This document shows positions 27,879 through 36,217 of a DNA stretch of 60,049 nucleotides, piece by piece (within the stretch, counting starts at the first letter, position 1; every line of letters begins with the position of its first letter). The stretch comes from Gammaproteobacteria bacterium (GTDB taxonomy: Bacteria; Pseudomonadota; Gammaproteobacteria; GCA-001735895), in assembly GCA_024225395.1 (NCBI GenBank), contig JAAEMR010000208.1:1-60049 (forward strand). The letters run 5' to 3'. The notes under the pieces are model-generated. The model worked only from the letters and a program-made list of their open reading frames with translations. It was not told the origin of the DNA and searched no databases. Made by a program: the position numbers and the translations under genes.

Positions 27879-28941
27879 ACTGGAAGTAAAACAGATAGAT
27901 ATTTGTTACGGAAATAAACAGATTGTAAATAATCTGTCGTTTTCACTGACGGATGGAAAAATTGGTTGCCTGTTGGGTCCGAGTGGTTGTGGTAAAACGA
28001 CGGTATTAAGAACCATTGCTGGATTTGAACCTCCAACCAGAGGGCAGGTGCTGATCAGTAATGAGGTTGTCAGTGATCAGAAGATAAGTCTTCCACCCGA
28101 AAAGCGCCATATTGGCATGGTATTTCAGGACTTCGCTTTATTTCCTCACCTGTCAGTGCAGGACAATATTCGCTTTGGTCTTCAAGGATGGTCTAAAAAA
28201 GATCAACATGACCGAATAATAGAATTGCTGGCCATGATTGGTATGCCCACGCTTGCTCGGGCTTACCCGCATCAATTATCCGGTGGTCAACAGCAGCGTG
28301 TGGCTCTCGCTCGCGCGATGGCACCTGAACCTTCGATTTTATTACTGGATGAACCTTTTTCCAGCATGGATGTAGAGCTTCGAGAAAAACTGGCCAGAGA
28401 AGTCAGGCATATCTTAAAGCAGGAAAACATCACGGCCATTTTAGTCACTCATGATCAACATGAAGCTTTTGCGATGGCCGATGAAATATGTGTGATGAAT
28501 GAGGGGCAGATTTATCAGAACGACAGTGCTTATAACTTATACCATAAACCGGTAAATCGTTTCGTGGCTGATTTTATCGGTGAAGGTGTGATTGTTCCAG
28601 GCATGGTGGTTGGCGGCAATACGGTGAATACCGAGCTGGGCAATATTCATGGGCTGGTACCGCAGGGCTGTAAACCGGGCTGTCAGGTGGATGTGTTAAT
28701 TCGCCCTGATGACATTATTCATGATGATGATTCCACAGAAACAGCGGTTGTTGTCGAGAGGGCATTTCGGGGATCAGATTTTCTGTATACCCTGCGTATG
28801 CCTAGCGGCATAGAAGTCTTATCGCTGGTGCCCAGTCACCATGATCACAGGATTAATGAGACAATCGGTATTCAGCTGGAGTTTGATCACCTGGTGGTCT
28901 TTCCTCGAGCAAGTGCAGGTGAGAATACTGCTGCTCAGTAG
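27868..28941 (+). CDS. fbpC: Ferric-iron ABC transporter, ATP-binding protein
   Basis: A 357-residue ATPase that powers iron import. Walker A is GPSGCGKTT, the Q-loop region is GMVFQDFALFPHL, the signature is LSGGQQQRVALARAM, Walker B is ILLLDEPFSSMD and the switch histidine lies in VTHDQHEAF. A C-terminal TOBE-like regulatory domain follows (about 240-357). The ATG at 27868 with GGA upstream is chosen over a longer in-frame ATG at 27799 that would run through the permease gene. It overlaps fbpB by 11 bases. Confidence 0.94.
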   Translation: MTNRLEVKQIDICYGNKQIVNNLSFSLTDGKIGCLLGPSGCGKTTVLRTIAGFEPPTRGQVLISNEVVSDQKISLPPEKRHIGMVFQDFALFPHLSVQDNIRFGLQGWSKKDQHDRIIELLAMIGMPTLARAYPHQLSGGQQQRVALARAMAPEPSILLLDEPFSSMDVELREKLAREVRHILKQENITAILVTHDQHEAFAMADEICVMNEGQIYQNDSAYNLYHKPVNRFVADFIGEGVIVPGMVVGGNTVNTELGNIHGLVPQGCKPGCQVDVLIRPDDIIHDDDSTETAVVVERAFRGSDFLYTLRMPSGIEVLSLVPSHHDHRINETIGIQLEFDHLVVFPRASAGENTAAQ

Positions 28942-28984
28942 TGAGATATTGTTTTTATAACAGTATGACAGAGAAATAATAGGC

Positions 28985-29920
28985 TCAATCAGAAGTCAGC
29001 ATTAGCAAAATTTTATTATTCCTGTGTTTTTTAGCGATATCGAGAGCCATCTCGCCAGACTTGTTTTTAATAACCGGGTTAGCTCCCCTGTCTATCAACT
29101 TTCTAACCGTATCGGCTGAACGAACGGTGACTGCTTCCATCAGGGCCGTGTTACCGTTTTCATCCTGAGTATTTATGCCGGCACTGTTTGAAAGCAACAG
29201 GTCGACCACATTGACATGCCCCTGTCCAGCAGCCCAGATTAGAGCGGTTGCGCCATCGGTTGATTGCTTGTCAATATCTGCCCCGTGTTGGAGAAGCAGT
29301 AAAATCGATTCATTCGACTTGCCAGACTCGGCCGCATAAATTAAAGCAGTTTTACCATTTTTATCTTGCAGGTGAATATTAGCTTTATTTTTAAGAAGAA
29401 CTTCAATGACCTCCTTATGACCATTAGCGGATGCCATCATTAAACTGTTAAGCCCGTTTTTATCAATTTCATCCGGATCTGCATTTTTAAATAAAAGCTG
29501 CTTAACCATATCTATCTGACCGTAACGAGAGGCAATCATCAGCGAATTCCAACCAGCACGTGTACGAGCTTTAAGGTCTGCGCCACGCTCCAGCAAAACA
29601 GAGGTGATTTCTGTTTCACCGTTTTCAGCGGCAAATGTAAGCGCTGTGCAATTTGCCACCGTTTTAATGTTCACGTCAGCACCGCGGGTTAGAAGTATTG
29701 AAACGGTTAGCAAGTTGCCATTTTCCACTGCAAACATTAATGCCGTTTTGCCAAATTTATTGGCGCTATTCACATCCGCACCCTGATCCAGTAATTGTTC
29801 AAGATGCTGGTCATCGTCAATCATTGCGGCCAGGCGCAACTGTTTATCAAGCTCTTTATTTGCTCCTGTCACGGAACTGGACAGCATAAAGAAAAGCAGC
29901 AGTGTGATTAGTCGAGTCAT
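28985..29920 (-). CDS. Exported ankyrin-repeat protein
   Basis: About 311 residues from ATG 29920; a TTG at 29944, immediately after the stop of the upstream cytochrome gene, would add eight residues and is an alternative coupled start. A signal peptide (TRLITLLLFFMLSSSVTGA) predicts periplasmic location. The rest is a string of about eight 33-residue ankyrin repeats with Gly-x-Thr-Ala-Leu, Ala-Ala-Glu-x-Gly and Leu-Leu-x-x-Gly-Ala-Asp consensus elements, a protein-binding solenoid. The partner is unknown. Its position directly behind a NapC-type cytochrome gene suggests a link to periplasmic electron transfer or protection, which is inference. Confidence 0.88.
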   Translation of the reverse strand: MTRLITLLLFFMLSSSVTGANKELDKQLRLAAMIDDDQHLEQLLDQGADVNSANKFGKTALMFAVENGNLLTVSILLTRGADVNIKTVANCTALTFAAENGETEITSVLLERGADLKARTRAGWNSLMIASRYGQIDMVKQLLFKNADPDEIDKNGLNSLMMASANGHKEVIEVLLKNKANIHLQDKNGKTALIYAAESGKSNESILLLLQHGADIDKQSTDGATALIWAAGQGHVNVVDLLLSNSAGINTQDENGNTALMEAVTVRSADTVRKLIDRGANPVIKNKSGEMALDIAKKHRNNKILLMLTSD

Positions 29921-29944
29921 GTCGGTATCAAGATTAAATGTCAA

Positions 29945-30538
29945 TTATTCCTGGTTCGTGTTTTCCGGTTCATCCGGTTCATCCGGTTCATCATGGGCAA
30001 TACCCTTGTGGCAATCGATACAGGTTTCTCCCTGATCTTCAGCCCGTGCATGTCTTTTTCGCCCGGTCCTGTCCTGTTCGCTCAAGTCCATGGTATCTAA
30101 TGAATGGCAATTGCGGCATTCCCGTGAATCGGTTGATTTCATCGTATCCCATACCCGGTTAGCCATTTTCCAGCGATGCTGATTAAATTTTTCCCGTGTA
30201 TCTATAGTACCCAGAGCTTTATGGTATAACTCATTGGTTGCCTTAATTTTTCGAATCACTTTATACACCCAGGGTCTTGGCACGTGGCAATCCGCACAGC
30301 TCGCCTGTACACCGGAAGGATTCTTATAATGGATGGTATTCTTGTACTCTTCGTAAACATTATCACGCATTTCATGGCATGAAATGCAGAATTCCATGGT
30401 ATTGGTTAATTCCATAGATGTATTAAAACCGCCCCAAAAGATGATACCAACAACTATCCCGCCTATTACCAGGGTAAAAGGTGAGAAAACAGCGAGGCGC
30501 TTTTTCAATGAGGTTAGTATATTTTTCATGGTTTGCAT
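29945..30538 (-). CDS. NapC/NirT-family tetraheme cytochrome c
   Basis: A 197-residue membrane-anchored quinol-oxidising cytochrome. One N-terminal helix (about 20-37) anchors it, with four CxxCH haem sites at 51-55, 81-85, 141-145 and 173-177. The spacing and the Met-Glu-Phe-Cys opening fit NapC/NirT/CymA proteins, which pass electrons from the quinol pool to periplasmic reductases. No reductase gene adjoins it; the neighbours are an ankyrin protein and, divergently, a diheme cytochrome. The C-terminus ends in an acidic Asp-Glu-Pro repeat encoded by a 9-bp tandem repeat. GGGAG is only two bases from the first ATG, so ATG 30529 is a possible start. Confidence 0.9.
   Translation of the reverse strand: MQTMKNILTSLKKRLAVFSPFTLVIGGIVVGIIFWGGFNTSMELTNTMEFCISCHEMRDNVYEEYKNTIHYKNPSGVQASCADCHVPRPWVYKVIRKIKATNELYHKALGTIDTREKFNQHRWKMANRVWDTMKSTDSRECRNCHSLDTMDLSEQDRTGRKRHARAEDQGETCIDCHKGIAHDEPDEPDEPENTNQE
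29965..29991. repeat. Three exact 9-bp copies inside the NapC gene
   Basis: CCGGTTCAT is repeated three times head to tail (29965-29973, 29974-29982, 29983-29991) and encodes the Asp-Glu-Pro repeats of the cytochrome tail. The frame is preserved for any copy number. Confidence 0.85.
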
Positions 30539-30635
30539 CTCTCCCTTCTGTTGAGGGATGTTGTTTTATTTCTTGCAAAAACTGGAAGAAATAATAACAT
30601 TACATTTTATAATGAATTGTTGAGAGATTACTCAG

Positions 30636-30649
30636 TTGATATCAATCTG
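30636..30649. promoter_or_regulatory. FNR/ANR-like site between divergent cytochrome genes
   Basis: TTGATATCAATCTG matches 8 of the 10 defined positions of the FNR consensus TTGAT-N4-ATCAA. It is flanked by a perfect 9-bp inverted repeat (AATTGTTGA at 30615-30623 and TCAACAATT at 30650-30658). It lies 76 bases upstream of the diheme cytochrome gene and 98 bases upstream of the NapC gene, a setting where oxygen-responsive control would make sense. Confidence 0.35.
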
Positions 30650-30711
30650 TCAACAATTGCTGTTTATCTTTTTAAAAGCATTTTTTTTACTAAAAATACT
30701 AGGATGAATCT

Positions 30712-31503
30712 ATGAGTTACACCAGTTTAACCCATTTGAAAGTAAGCTACAGAAGCCGCGCCTTATTTCTGTTGATATCTCTTCTTGCGCTTTTTACTAG
30801 TAATACCAGTGCAGCTGAAATAAAAGACTTAAAGCTGGAGCGCTTTGAGCTGGCACAGCAACTGAACCCGGATATAAACAACGGGCGTAAGTTATATCGT
30901 CTGTGTATTACCTGCCATGGACCTGAAGGCTGGGGTACGAAAAATGGCAGTTATCCGCAAATTGCCGGGCAATTACATTCTGTAATCATAAAACAGTTGG
31001 GAGATATCAGCTCTAAACAGCGGGGTAATCCAATTATGGAAGCTTTTACTTCACCACGAGTTCTGCAGTCGGCGCAGGATGTTGCGGACCTTGCTGCTTA
31101 TATTGCTCAATTACCCATGACCCGGAATAATGGACAGGGATACTTCGAGGATTTATCAATGGGTAAGCAGGCTTATGAAGAGAACTGTAGCAAATGCCAT
31201 GGTGAGCAGGGTGAAGGCCAGATTGAGGACTATATTCCAAGAATTCAGGGGCAACATTACAATTATTTAATGCGACAATTTAGATGGATACGCGGTGGTC
31301 ATCGACGAAATGCAGATAAAAAAATGATACAACAGGTTCAGCATTTTTCCCTGCGTGAGGAATCGGCTGTCATGGCTTATGTTGCAAGCCTCCAGCCTGC
31401 AGAGAATGACCTGGCTGAAGCAGGCTGGAGTAATCCTGATTTTCCACATTATGACCGACGATGGGCTCCATCCTCTCCACGTAATAAGCCCTTGAACCAG
31501 TAA
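30712..31503 (+). CDS. Diheme cytochrome c (c4/FccA-like)
   Basis: A 263-residue periplasmic cytochrome. The signal peptide has hydrophobic residues at about 17-32, with cleavage near Thr-Ser-Ala-Ala. Two haem sites are present, CITCH at 65-69 and CSKCH at 159-163. Segments such as CHGPEGWG and YPQIAGQ closely parallel the fccA product at 10240-10935, so the two are paralogues. It stands alone, divergent from the NapC gene, and is probably a soluble electron carrier or an alternative sulfide dehydrogenase subunit. The C-terminal 30 residues, rich in Trp, Pro and Arg, are not shared. Confidence 0.88.
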   Translation: MSYTSLTHLKVSYRSRALFLLISLLALFTSNTSAAEIKDLKLERFELAQQLNPDINNGRKLYRLCITCHGPEGWGTKNGSYPQIAGQLHSVIIKQLGDISSKQRGNPIMEAFTSPRVLQSAQDVADLAAYIAQLPMTRNNGQGYFEDLSMGKQAYEENCSKCHGEQGEGQIEDYIPRIQGQHYNYLMRQFRWIRGGHRRNADKKMIQQVQHFSLREESAVMAYVASLQPAENDLAEAGWSNPDFPHYDRRWAPSSPRNKPLNQ

Positions 31504-31629
31504 CTTTTAGTTATTATCAGCAATGATTCATTGTTAAGTTATGAACATCTGATATGGTGATTTTGTAAACCCTGTTGTTACGCATGCAGGTAATAAATCA
31601 TCTAACCGCTTTAACTATTTTATTAGCAA

Positions 31630-32682
31630 ATGAGTCAAAAACTTCAAACAAACAACCTTCGGATTGTAAGAACCCGCCCATTGTTAACCCCTGCTTTACT
31701 GGAAGAAGAGATTCCCATTACTGATGAGTCAAAGCATCAGGTTCAGCTCAGTCGAGGCATTGTGGAAGCCATTGTTGATGGAAATGATGATCGCATGCTG
31801 GTCATCGTAGGCCCCTGTTCGGTGCATGATCCTGTTGCAGCAATAGAATATGCAAGGCAATTGAAATCACTGGCTGATGAGTTATCAGAGTCATTATTCA
31901 TCATGATGCGAGTCTATTTCGAAAAGCCACGAACCGTTATGGGCTGGAAAGGCATGATTAATGATCCTGATATGGATGGTTCCTACCGCATTAATGCAGG
32001 CCTGCGCCAGGCACGTCAGTTGCTGGCTGATATTTCTGAGATTGGTTTAAGTGCAGGCACAGAGTTTCTGGATACGACCTTTGGACAGTTTTATACAGAC
32101 TTGATTAGTTGGGGAGCAATTGGTGCTCGAACTGTAGAAAGTCAGATTCATCGTGAGTTGGCTTCAGGATTATCCATGCCAGTGGGGTTTAAAAATGGCA
32201 CTAATGGCAATATTCAGGTTGCTGTGGATGCAATCCAGGCCGCCCGAAATCGGCATCTGTTTCCATCTCTTACTCATGAAGGAGCTCCTGCCATTCTGGA
32301 AACAACGGGTAACAGCTATGGTCATCTGGTATTGAGAGGTGGAGGAAAACAGGGGACTAACTATGACCCTCAGTCAATTGCTACAGCATGTGAATTATTG
32401 AATAAGGCAGGTCTGCCAGAAGTAATTATGGTCGATTGCAGCCATGGAAATAGCCTTAAAGACCCACTGAATCAGCGTAAAGTTGTGGATGCAATCATTA
32501 AGCAGAGATTGGCGGGAGATCGTTCTATTCGCGCATTGATGCTTGAAAGTAATCTGCTGGAAGGAAATCAAAATCTGGATGATAAACCGCTTAAATATGG
32601 ACAGAGTATTACCGATGCCTGCCTCGGTTTTGATGATACGGCGGGTTTATTACGTGAGCTTGCTGACGGGTTACATGTTTAG
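31630..32682 (+). CDS. aroG: 3-deoxy-7-phosphoheptulonate synthase (DAHP synthase, class I)
   Basis: A 350-residue cytoplasmic enzyme condensing erythrose-4-phosphate and phosphoenolpyruvate, the first step of the shikimate pathway. Family landmarks are LVIVGPCSVHDPVAAIEYAR, MRVYFEKPRTVMGWKGMIND, IGARTVESQIHRELASG, GFKNGTNG and VDCSHGNSLKD. The length equals that of the E. coli isozymes AroF/G/H; the sequence alone does not tell me which feedback type it is. A bidirectional terminator separates it from the convergent adk gene. Confidence 0.95.
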   Translation: MSQKLQTNNLRIVRTRPLLTPALLEEEIPITDESKHQVQLSRGIVEAIVDGNDDRMLVIVGPCSVHDPVAAIEYARQLKSLADELSESLFIMMRVYFEKPRTVMGWKGMINDPDMDGSYRINAGLRQARQLLADISEIGLSAGTEFLDTTFGQFYTDLISWGAIGARTVESQIHRELASGLSMPVGFKNGTNGNIQVAVDAIQAARNRHLFPSLTHEGAPAILETTGNSYGHLVLRGGGKQGTNYDPQSIATACELLNKAGLPEVIMVDCSHGNSLKDPLNQRKVVDAIIKQRLAGDRSIRALMLESNLLEGNQNLDDKPLKYGQSITDACLGFDDTAGLLRELADGLHV

Positions 32683-32811
32683 GTGAACATTTTAAAGCCG
32701 GTAAATGGATAAATTACTTTCTCCTGTTAAACTGCCAGGTGCTTTTAGATCACTGCACTATATTATCAGGGTAGAGTCTGCCTACTGATATTAGTGGTAA
32801 ATTTCAGGCAC

Positions 32812-32838
32812 AAAAAAGCCGGCTAATGCCGGCTTTTT
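32812..32838. terminator. Bidirectional terminator between aroG and adk
   Basis: AAAAAGCCGGC (32813-32823) pairs perfectly with GCCGGCTTTTT (32828-32838) around TAAT. A and T runs on the two sides allow it to act for both convergent genes. Confidence 0.92.
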
Positions 32839-32861
32839 CATACTAAACAGAAAGCAGGGGA

Positions 32862-33503
32862 TTATTTTCCCAGCTTCTCCGTAATAGCATCGATAACAGC
32901 ATCACTTGAAGTAGCGCTAACAGTTAATAACATGCCTTCGCCTTCGTAGAAGTTAGCCAGAGGAGCAGTCTTTTCGTTATAAACGTCAAGACGGTTACCG
33001 ATAGCTTCTTCAGTTTCGTCATCACGTTGAACAACCGGACCACCACATGAATCACACTTACCTTCTTCTTTAGGCGGATTAGATTTCACATTGTAGATAG
33101 CGCCACAATCAGTACAGGTACGGCGAGTTGTTAAACGATCAAGGATAACATCACGTGGAACGTCGATATTAACGACGAAATCCAGCTCTTCACCCATATC
33201 AGCCAGCAGTGCCTTAAGCGCTTCAGCCTGAGGAATAGTACGTGGGAAACCGTCTAACAGGTAACCACTTTTACAATCATCTTCACGTAAACGATCTTTC
33301 ATGATGCCCATGATCAGATCATCGGAAACCAGGTCACCGGCTTTCATGGCTGCTTCTGCCTGCTTACCCAGTTCTGTGCCTGCTGCAACAGCGCCACGCA
33401 GGATATCACCGGTAGAAATCTGGACTGAACCATCCATTTTAGTTAAAAGTTTGGCAACAGTACCCTTACCAGCTCCAGGAGCTCCTAATAAAATCAGTTT
33501 CAT
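32862..33503 (-). CDS. adk: Adenylate kinase with zinc-binding-type LID
   Basis: A 213-residue enzyme interconverting ATP, AMP and ADP. The P-loop GAPGAGKGT lies at 7-15, the AMP-binding GDILR at 32-36 and LDGFPRT at 83-89. The LID domain carries Cys130-x2-Cys133 and Cys150-x2-Cys153, a four-cysteine zinc site. That is common in Gram-positive adenylate kinases; E. coli-type enzymes use a hydrogen-bonded His/Ser/Asp/Thr set instead. It is monocistronic between two hairpin terminators. Confidence 0.95.
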   Translation of the reverse strand: MKLILLGAPGAGKGTVAKLLTKMDGSVQISTGDILRGAVAAGTELGKQAEAAMKAGDLVSDDLIMGIMKDRLREDDCKSGYLLDGFPRTIPQAEALKALLADMGEELDFVVNIDVPRDVILDRLTTRRTCTDCGAIYNVKSNPPKEEGKCDSCGGPVVQRDDETEEAIGNRLDVYNEKTAPLANFYEGEGMLLTVSATSSDAVIDAITEKLGK

Positions 33504-33597
33504 GTTTATTCCTCAAATAAGATATCAATAGAAAATTTGCGCGCATTGTGGCTACTCAGGCAGCCGAAATCAACAATTTTATGCATGATGTAGCAAT

Positions 33598-33627
33598 AAA
33601 AAAAGCCTGAGTAACTCAGGCTTTTTT
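33598..33627. terminator. Bidirectional-type terminator after the DsrL/GltD-like gene
   Basis: A GCCTGAG/CTCAGGC stem (33605-33621) is flanked by seven A and six T. It follows the minus-strand oxidoreductase stop at 33654 and insulates adk, which is read on the same strand further on. Confidence 0.9.
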
Positions 33628-33653
33628 ATTTTCATCGTAGGTTGTGAAACTAA

Positions 33654-35585
33654 TTAATGTTCACCCATTGCCATATTAATGTAACCGGTAGGGCAGACAT
33701 CTGAACAAATATGACAGCCAATACAACGAGAATAGTCGGTGTAAACATAACGTCCCATGGTTGATTCTGCTTTTTTAGTGCGATGTACAGCATCCTGAGG
33801 GCAGTAAATCACACAGTTATCACATTCGAAACACATGCCGCAACTCATACAGCGATCGGCTTCTTTTTCGGCAGTTTCCTGTTCCAGGCCTTTGAAACGT
33901 TCTTCGTAAGAGTCGATGATATTTTCTGACTCAATGAAAGACTCTGCACGTAAATTTCGAGGAGTATTTTCAAAGTGTCCGAGAAAGAGTTTTTCTGCAG
34001 AAATGATTTCGTTTGCGGAACGATCTTCGTAGTTGTGCACGGCAAAATTAGCATCATCGGTGCCCCAGTCATCCTGATGGGCATATGCTTCGGGCTGAAG
34101 AGATGTTTCCTGCAGTTTTTGCAGTAAATCAAAGTGATGAACATCGACTTTGGGACGTTTATCAAACGCTTCCTGTGACAGGTAGTGACTAATGCTTTCT
34201 GCCGCAACAGAAGCCTGACCAATTGCGGTCGTCAGCAGGTGAGGGCGTACGATGTCTCCAATAACGAATAATCCTTTTTCATTTGGAACCTGGTAGAACT
34301 TATCGGCATCAATCAATCCACGGCCGTTATCAAGAGATTCCATTCCTTTTAAATCACCTCCTTGACCAATTGCCGAGACGATTAGATCGCACTCAATGTC
34401 GAACTCAGAGTTTTCAATGACTTCCATTTTACCCGTGCTCCAGTCAGCTTTGGATACACGTAATGCGGTGGCACGACCATTTTCATCGGTGACTATAGAA
34501 ACAGGCACCAGGCTTCCACGTAACTCAACGCCTTCACGTTCAGCGGCTTCTACTTCATGTAGTGCTGCCGGCATTTGATCTACCGGACGGCGATAAGCAA
34601 GTATGACTTCGGCACCTTCTTTTTGCGCAGTGATCGCGACATCCTGTGCAGTTTGATTAAGAATGATATTCTCAGGGCGTTCATTTTCGTGAGTATTTTC
34701 AATATGCCCCAGACGACGGGCTACAGAAACAACATCCATTGCGGTATCACCACCACCGATAACAACCACTTTTTTGGAAACAGTTTTCAGACGACCATCA
34801 TTATAAGCATCCAGAAATGCAACACCGGTAATACAGTTAGGCGCTTCGCCTCCAGGAATTGGAATATTACGTCCCGCCTGAGCGCCAATGGCAATCACAA
34901 CAGCATCGAATTCTGATCGCAGAGTGTCCATGCTGATATCTTTACCGATGAAAGTATTGAGTTTAACTTCAACTCCCATATCGAGAATTCGCTGGATTTC
35001 ATGATCCATAACATCACGAGGTGTACGATATCCCGGGATGCCATAACGCATCATGCCGCCGAGCTTTTTATGATTATCAAATACCGTTACCGCATGACCC
35101 TGTCTGCGTAATTGATAAGCACAGGCTAATCCGCCAACGCCACCACCAATGATGGCGACTTTTTTGCCAGTATCAGTAGCGCTGTTGTCAAATTTCAGAC
35201 CCTTTTCACGGGCATTGTCACCAATATATTGTTCAACAGAATTGATGCCGACAAAATCTTCAACTTCATTACGGTTGCAGCCTTCCTGACAGGGGGCAGG
35301 GCAGACTCGACCCATGATCGCCGGAAATGGATTGGCATCGGTAGAGCGATAAAAAGCATATTCAAATTTATCGGTATCACCGGCAGGTTTTTCAGTGCCC
35401 CTGATAATACTTAACCAGCCGCGAATATCCTCTCCTGAAGGGCAACTACCCTGGCAGGGTGGCGTTCTGTTAACGTAAGTAGGGCATTTATAAGTAGTAT
35501 CCTGCTCGAAGATATCCATGCCCATGTTTCCATAGGTGCCGTCTCCATCTTTATATCGTCTAAAAGTGAAATCAGACTTTGCCAT
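33654..35585 (-). CDS. DsrL/GltD-like NAD(P)H-dependent iron-sulfur flavoprotein oxidoreductase
   Basis: A 643-residue cytoplasmic protein. The N-terminus has a GltD-type iron-sulfur cysteine set (PPCQGSCPSGEDIRGWL, then VCPAPCQEGCNR). A FAD-binding fold (VAIIGGGVGGLACAYQL) and a NAD(P)H-binding fold (VVVIGGGDTAMDVVSVARRL) follow. The C-terminus adds two [4Fe-4S] ferredoxin motifs (CMSCGMCFECDNCVIYCP and CIGCHICSDVCP). This layout and the ending GYINMAMGEH recall DsrL of sulfur oxidisers, which couples the reverse sulfite-reductase pathway to NAD(P)H. GltD, the small glutamate synthase subunit, shares the core but lacks the C-terminal clusters. No dsr gene or gltB is nearby, so DsrL is a probable, not proven, identity. 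Confidence 0.82.
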   Translation of the reverse strand: MAKSDFTFRRYKDGDGTYGNMGMDIFEQDTTYKCPTYVNRTPPCQGSCPSGEDIRGWLSIIRGTEKPAGDTDKFEYAFYRSTDANPFPAIMGRVCPAPCQEGCNRNEVEDFVGINSVEQYIGDNAREKGLKFDNSATDTGKKVAIIGGGVGGLACAYQLRRQGHAVTVFDNHKKLGGMMRYGIPGYRTPRDVMDHEIQRILDMGVEVKLNTFIGKDISMDTLRSEFDAVVIAIGAQAGRNIPIPGGEAPNCITGVAFLDAYNDGRLKTVSKKVVVIGGGDTAMDVVSVARRLGHIENTHENERPENIILNQTAQDVAITAQKEGAEVILAYRRPVDQMPAALHEVEAAEREGVELRGSLVPVSIVTDENGRATALRVSKADWSTGKMEVIENSEFDIECDLIVSAIGQGGDLKGMESLDNGRGLIDADKFYQVPNEKGLFVIGDIVRPHLLTTAIGQASVAAESISHYLSQEAFDKRPKVDVHHFDLLQKLQETSLQPEAYAHQDDWGTDDANFAVHNYEDRSANEIISAEKLFLGHFENTPRNLRAESFIESENIIDSYEERFKGLEQETAEKEADRCMSCGMCFECDNCVIYCPQDAVHRTKKAESTMGRYVYTDYSRCIGCHICSDVCPTGYINMAMGEH

Positions 35586-35768
35586 GAAAAAACCTCGTTA
35601 GTTTAGCCGGTTATAGTTATTGGATTGAATTTGAGTCATTAAACTCAGGGATAAAATTCAGCGCAGTATCATAAATCAAAAAAACATTTATTGAAAATTG
35701 TTGTGAAAATACCGGTATCAATGGAATTTATTATTCATCCATCAAATTTATAAAGCCGGCTATAGTTT

Positions 35769-36188
35769 TTATTCCCCTTGAATTGTGACAATCAGTCGGC
35801 GGCTACCACCATAATTCCTATGCTCACCGAGGTAGATGCCCTGCCAGGTTCCCATGTTCAGGCGACCATTTGATATGGGAATATTGAGACTGTTGCCTAA
35901 AATACTGGATTTGAAATGAGCGGGCAAATCGTCGCTTCCTTCATCCATATGCTGATAATAGGATTCATTTTCCGGGATGGACCTGTTGAAGAAATTTTCA
36001 AAATCCTGTCTCACTGTAGGGTCAGCATTCTCATTGATGGTTAAAGATGCCGAGGTATGTTTGATGAAAATATTCATCAAACCCATATTAATCGTTAGCA
36101 ATTCATCAACTGCCTGTAGAATCTCATGGGTGATTAGATGGAAACCTCTTGGTCTGGATTTTAAAGTTATTTCTTTCTGTAGCCACAT
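35769..36188 (-). CDS. yjbQ: YjbQ family protein (UPF0047)
   Basis: A 139-residue single-domain protein. Conserved elements are IKHTSASLTINENADP (around residues 43-58), a His in the YYQHMDEGSDD region, and GTWQGIYLGEHRN near the C-terminus. E. coli YjbQ shows weak thiamine-phosphate synthase activity; its true role is unsettled. It is transcribed toward the DsrL/GltD-like gene across a 183-base gap, with the LysE remnant just upstream. Confidence 0.92.
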   Translation of the reverse strand: MWLQKEITLKSRPRGFHLITHEILQAVDELLTINMGLMNIFIKHTSASLTINENADPTVRQDFENFFNRSIPENESYYQHMDEGSDDLPAHFKSSILGNSLNIPISNGRLNMGTWQGIYLGEHRNYGGSRRLIVTIQGE

Positions 36189-36217
36189 GTCATCTCAATC
36201 TCATCAAGGTTCTCGGA

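Noticed and set aside
30533-30715. A 60-codon plus-strand frame between the two cytochrome genes
   Set aside because: It covers the divergent promoter region, has no homology-like motif and overlaps the next start.
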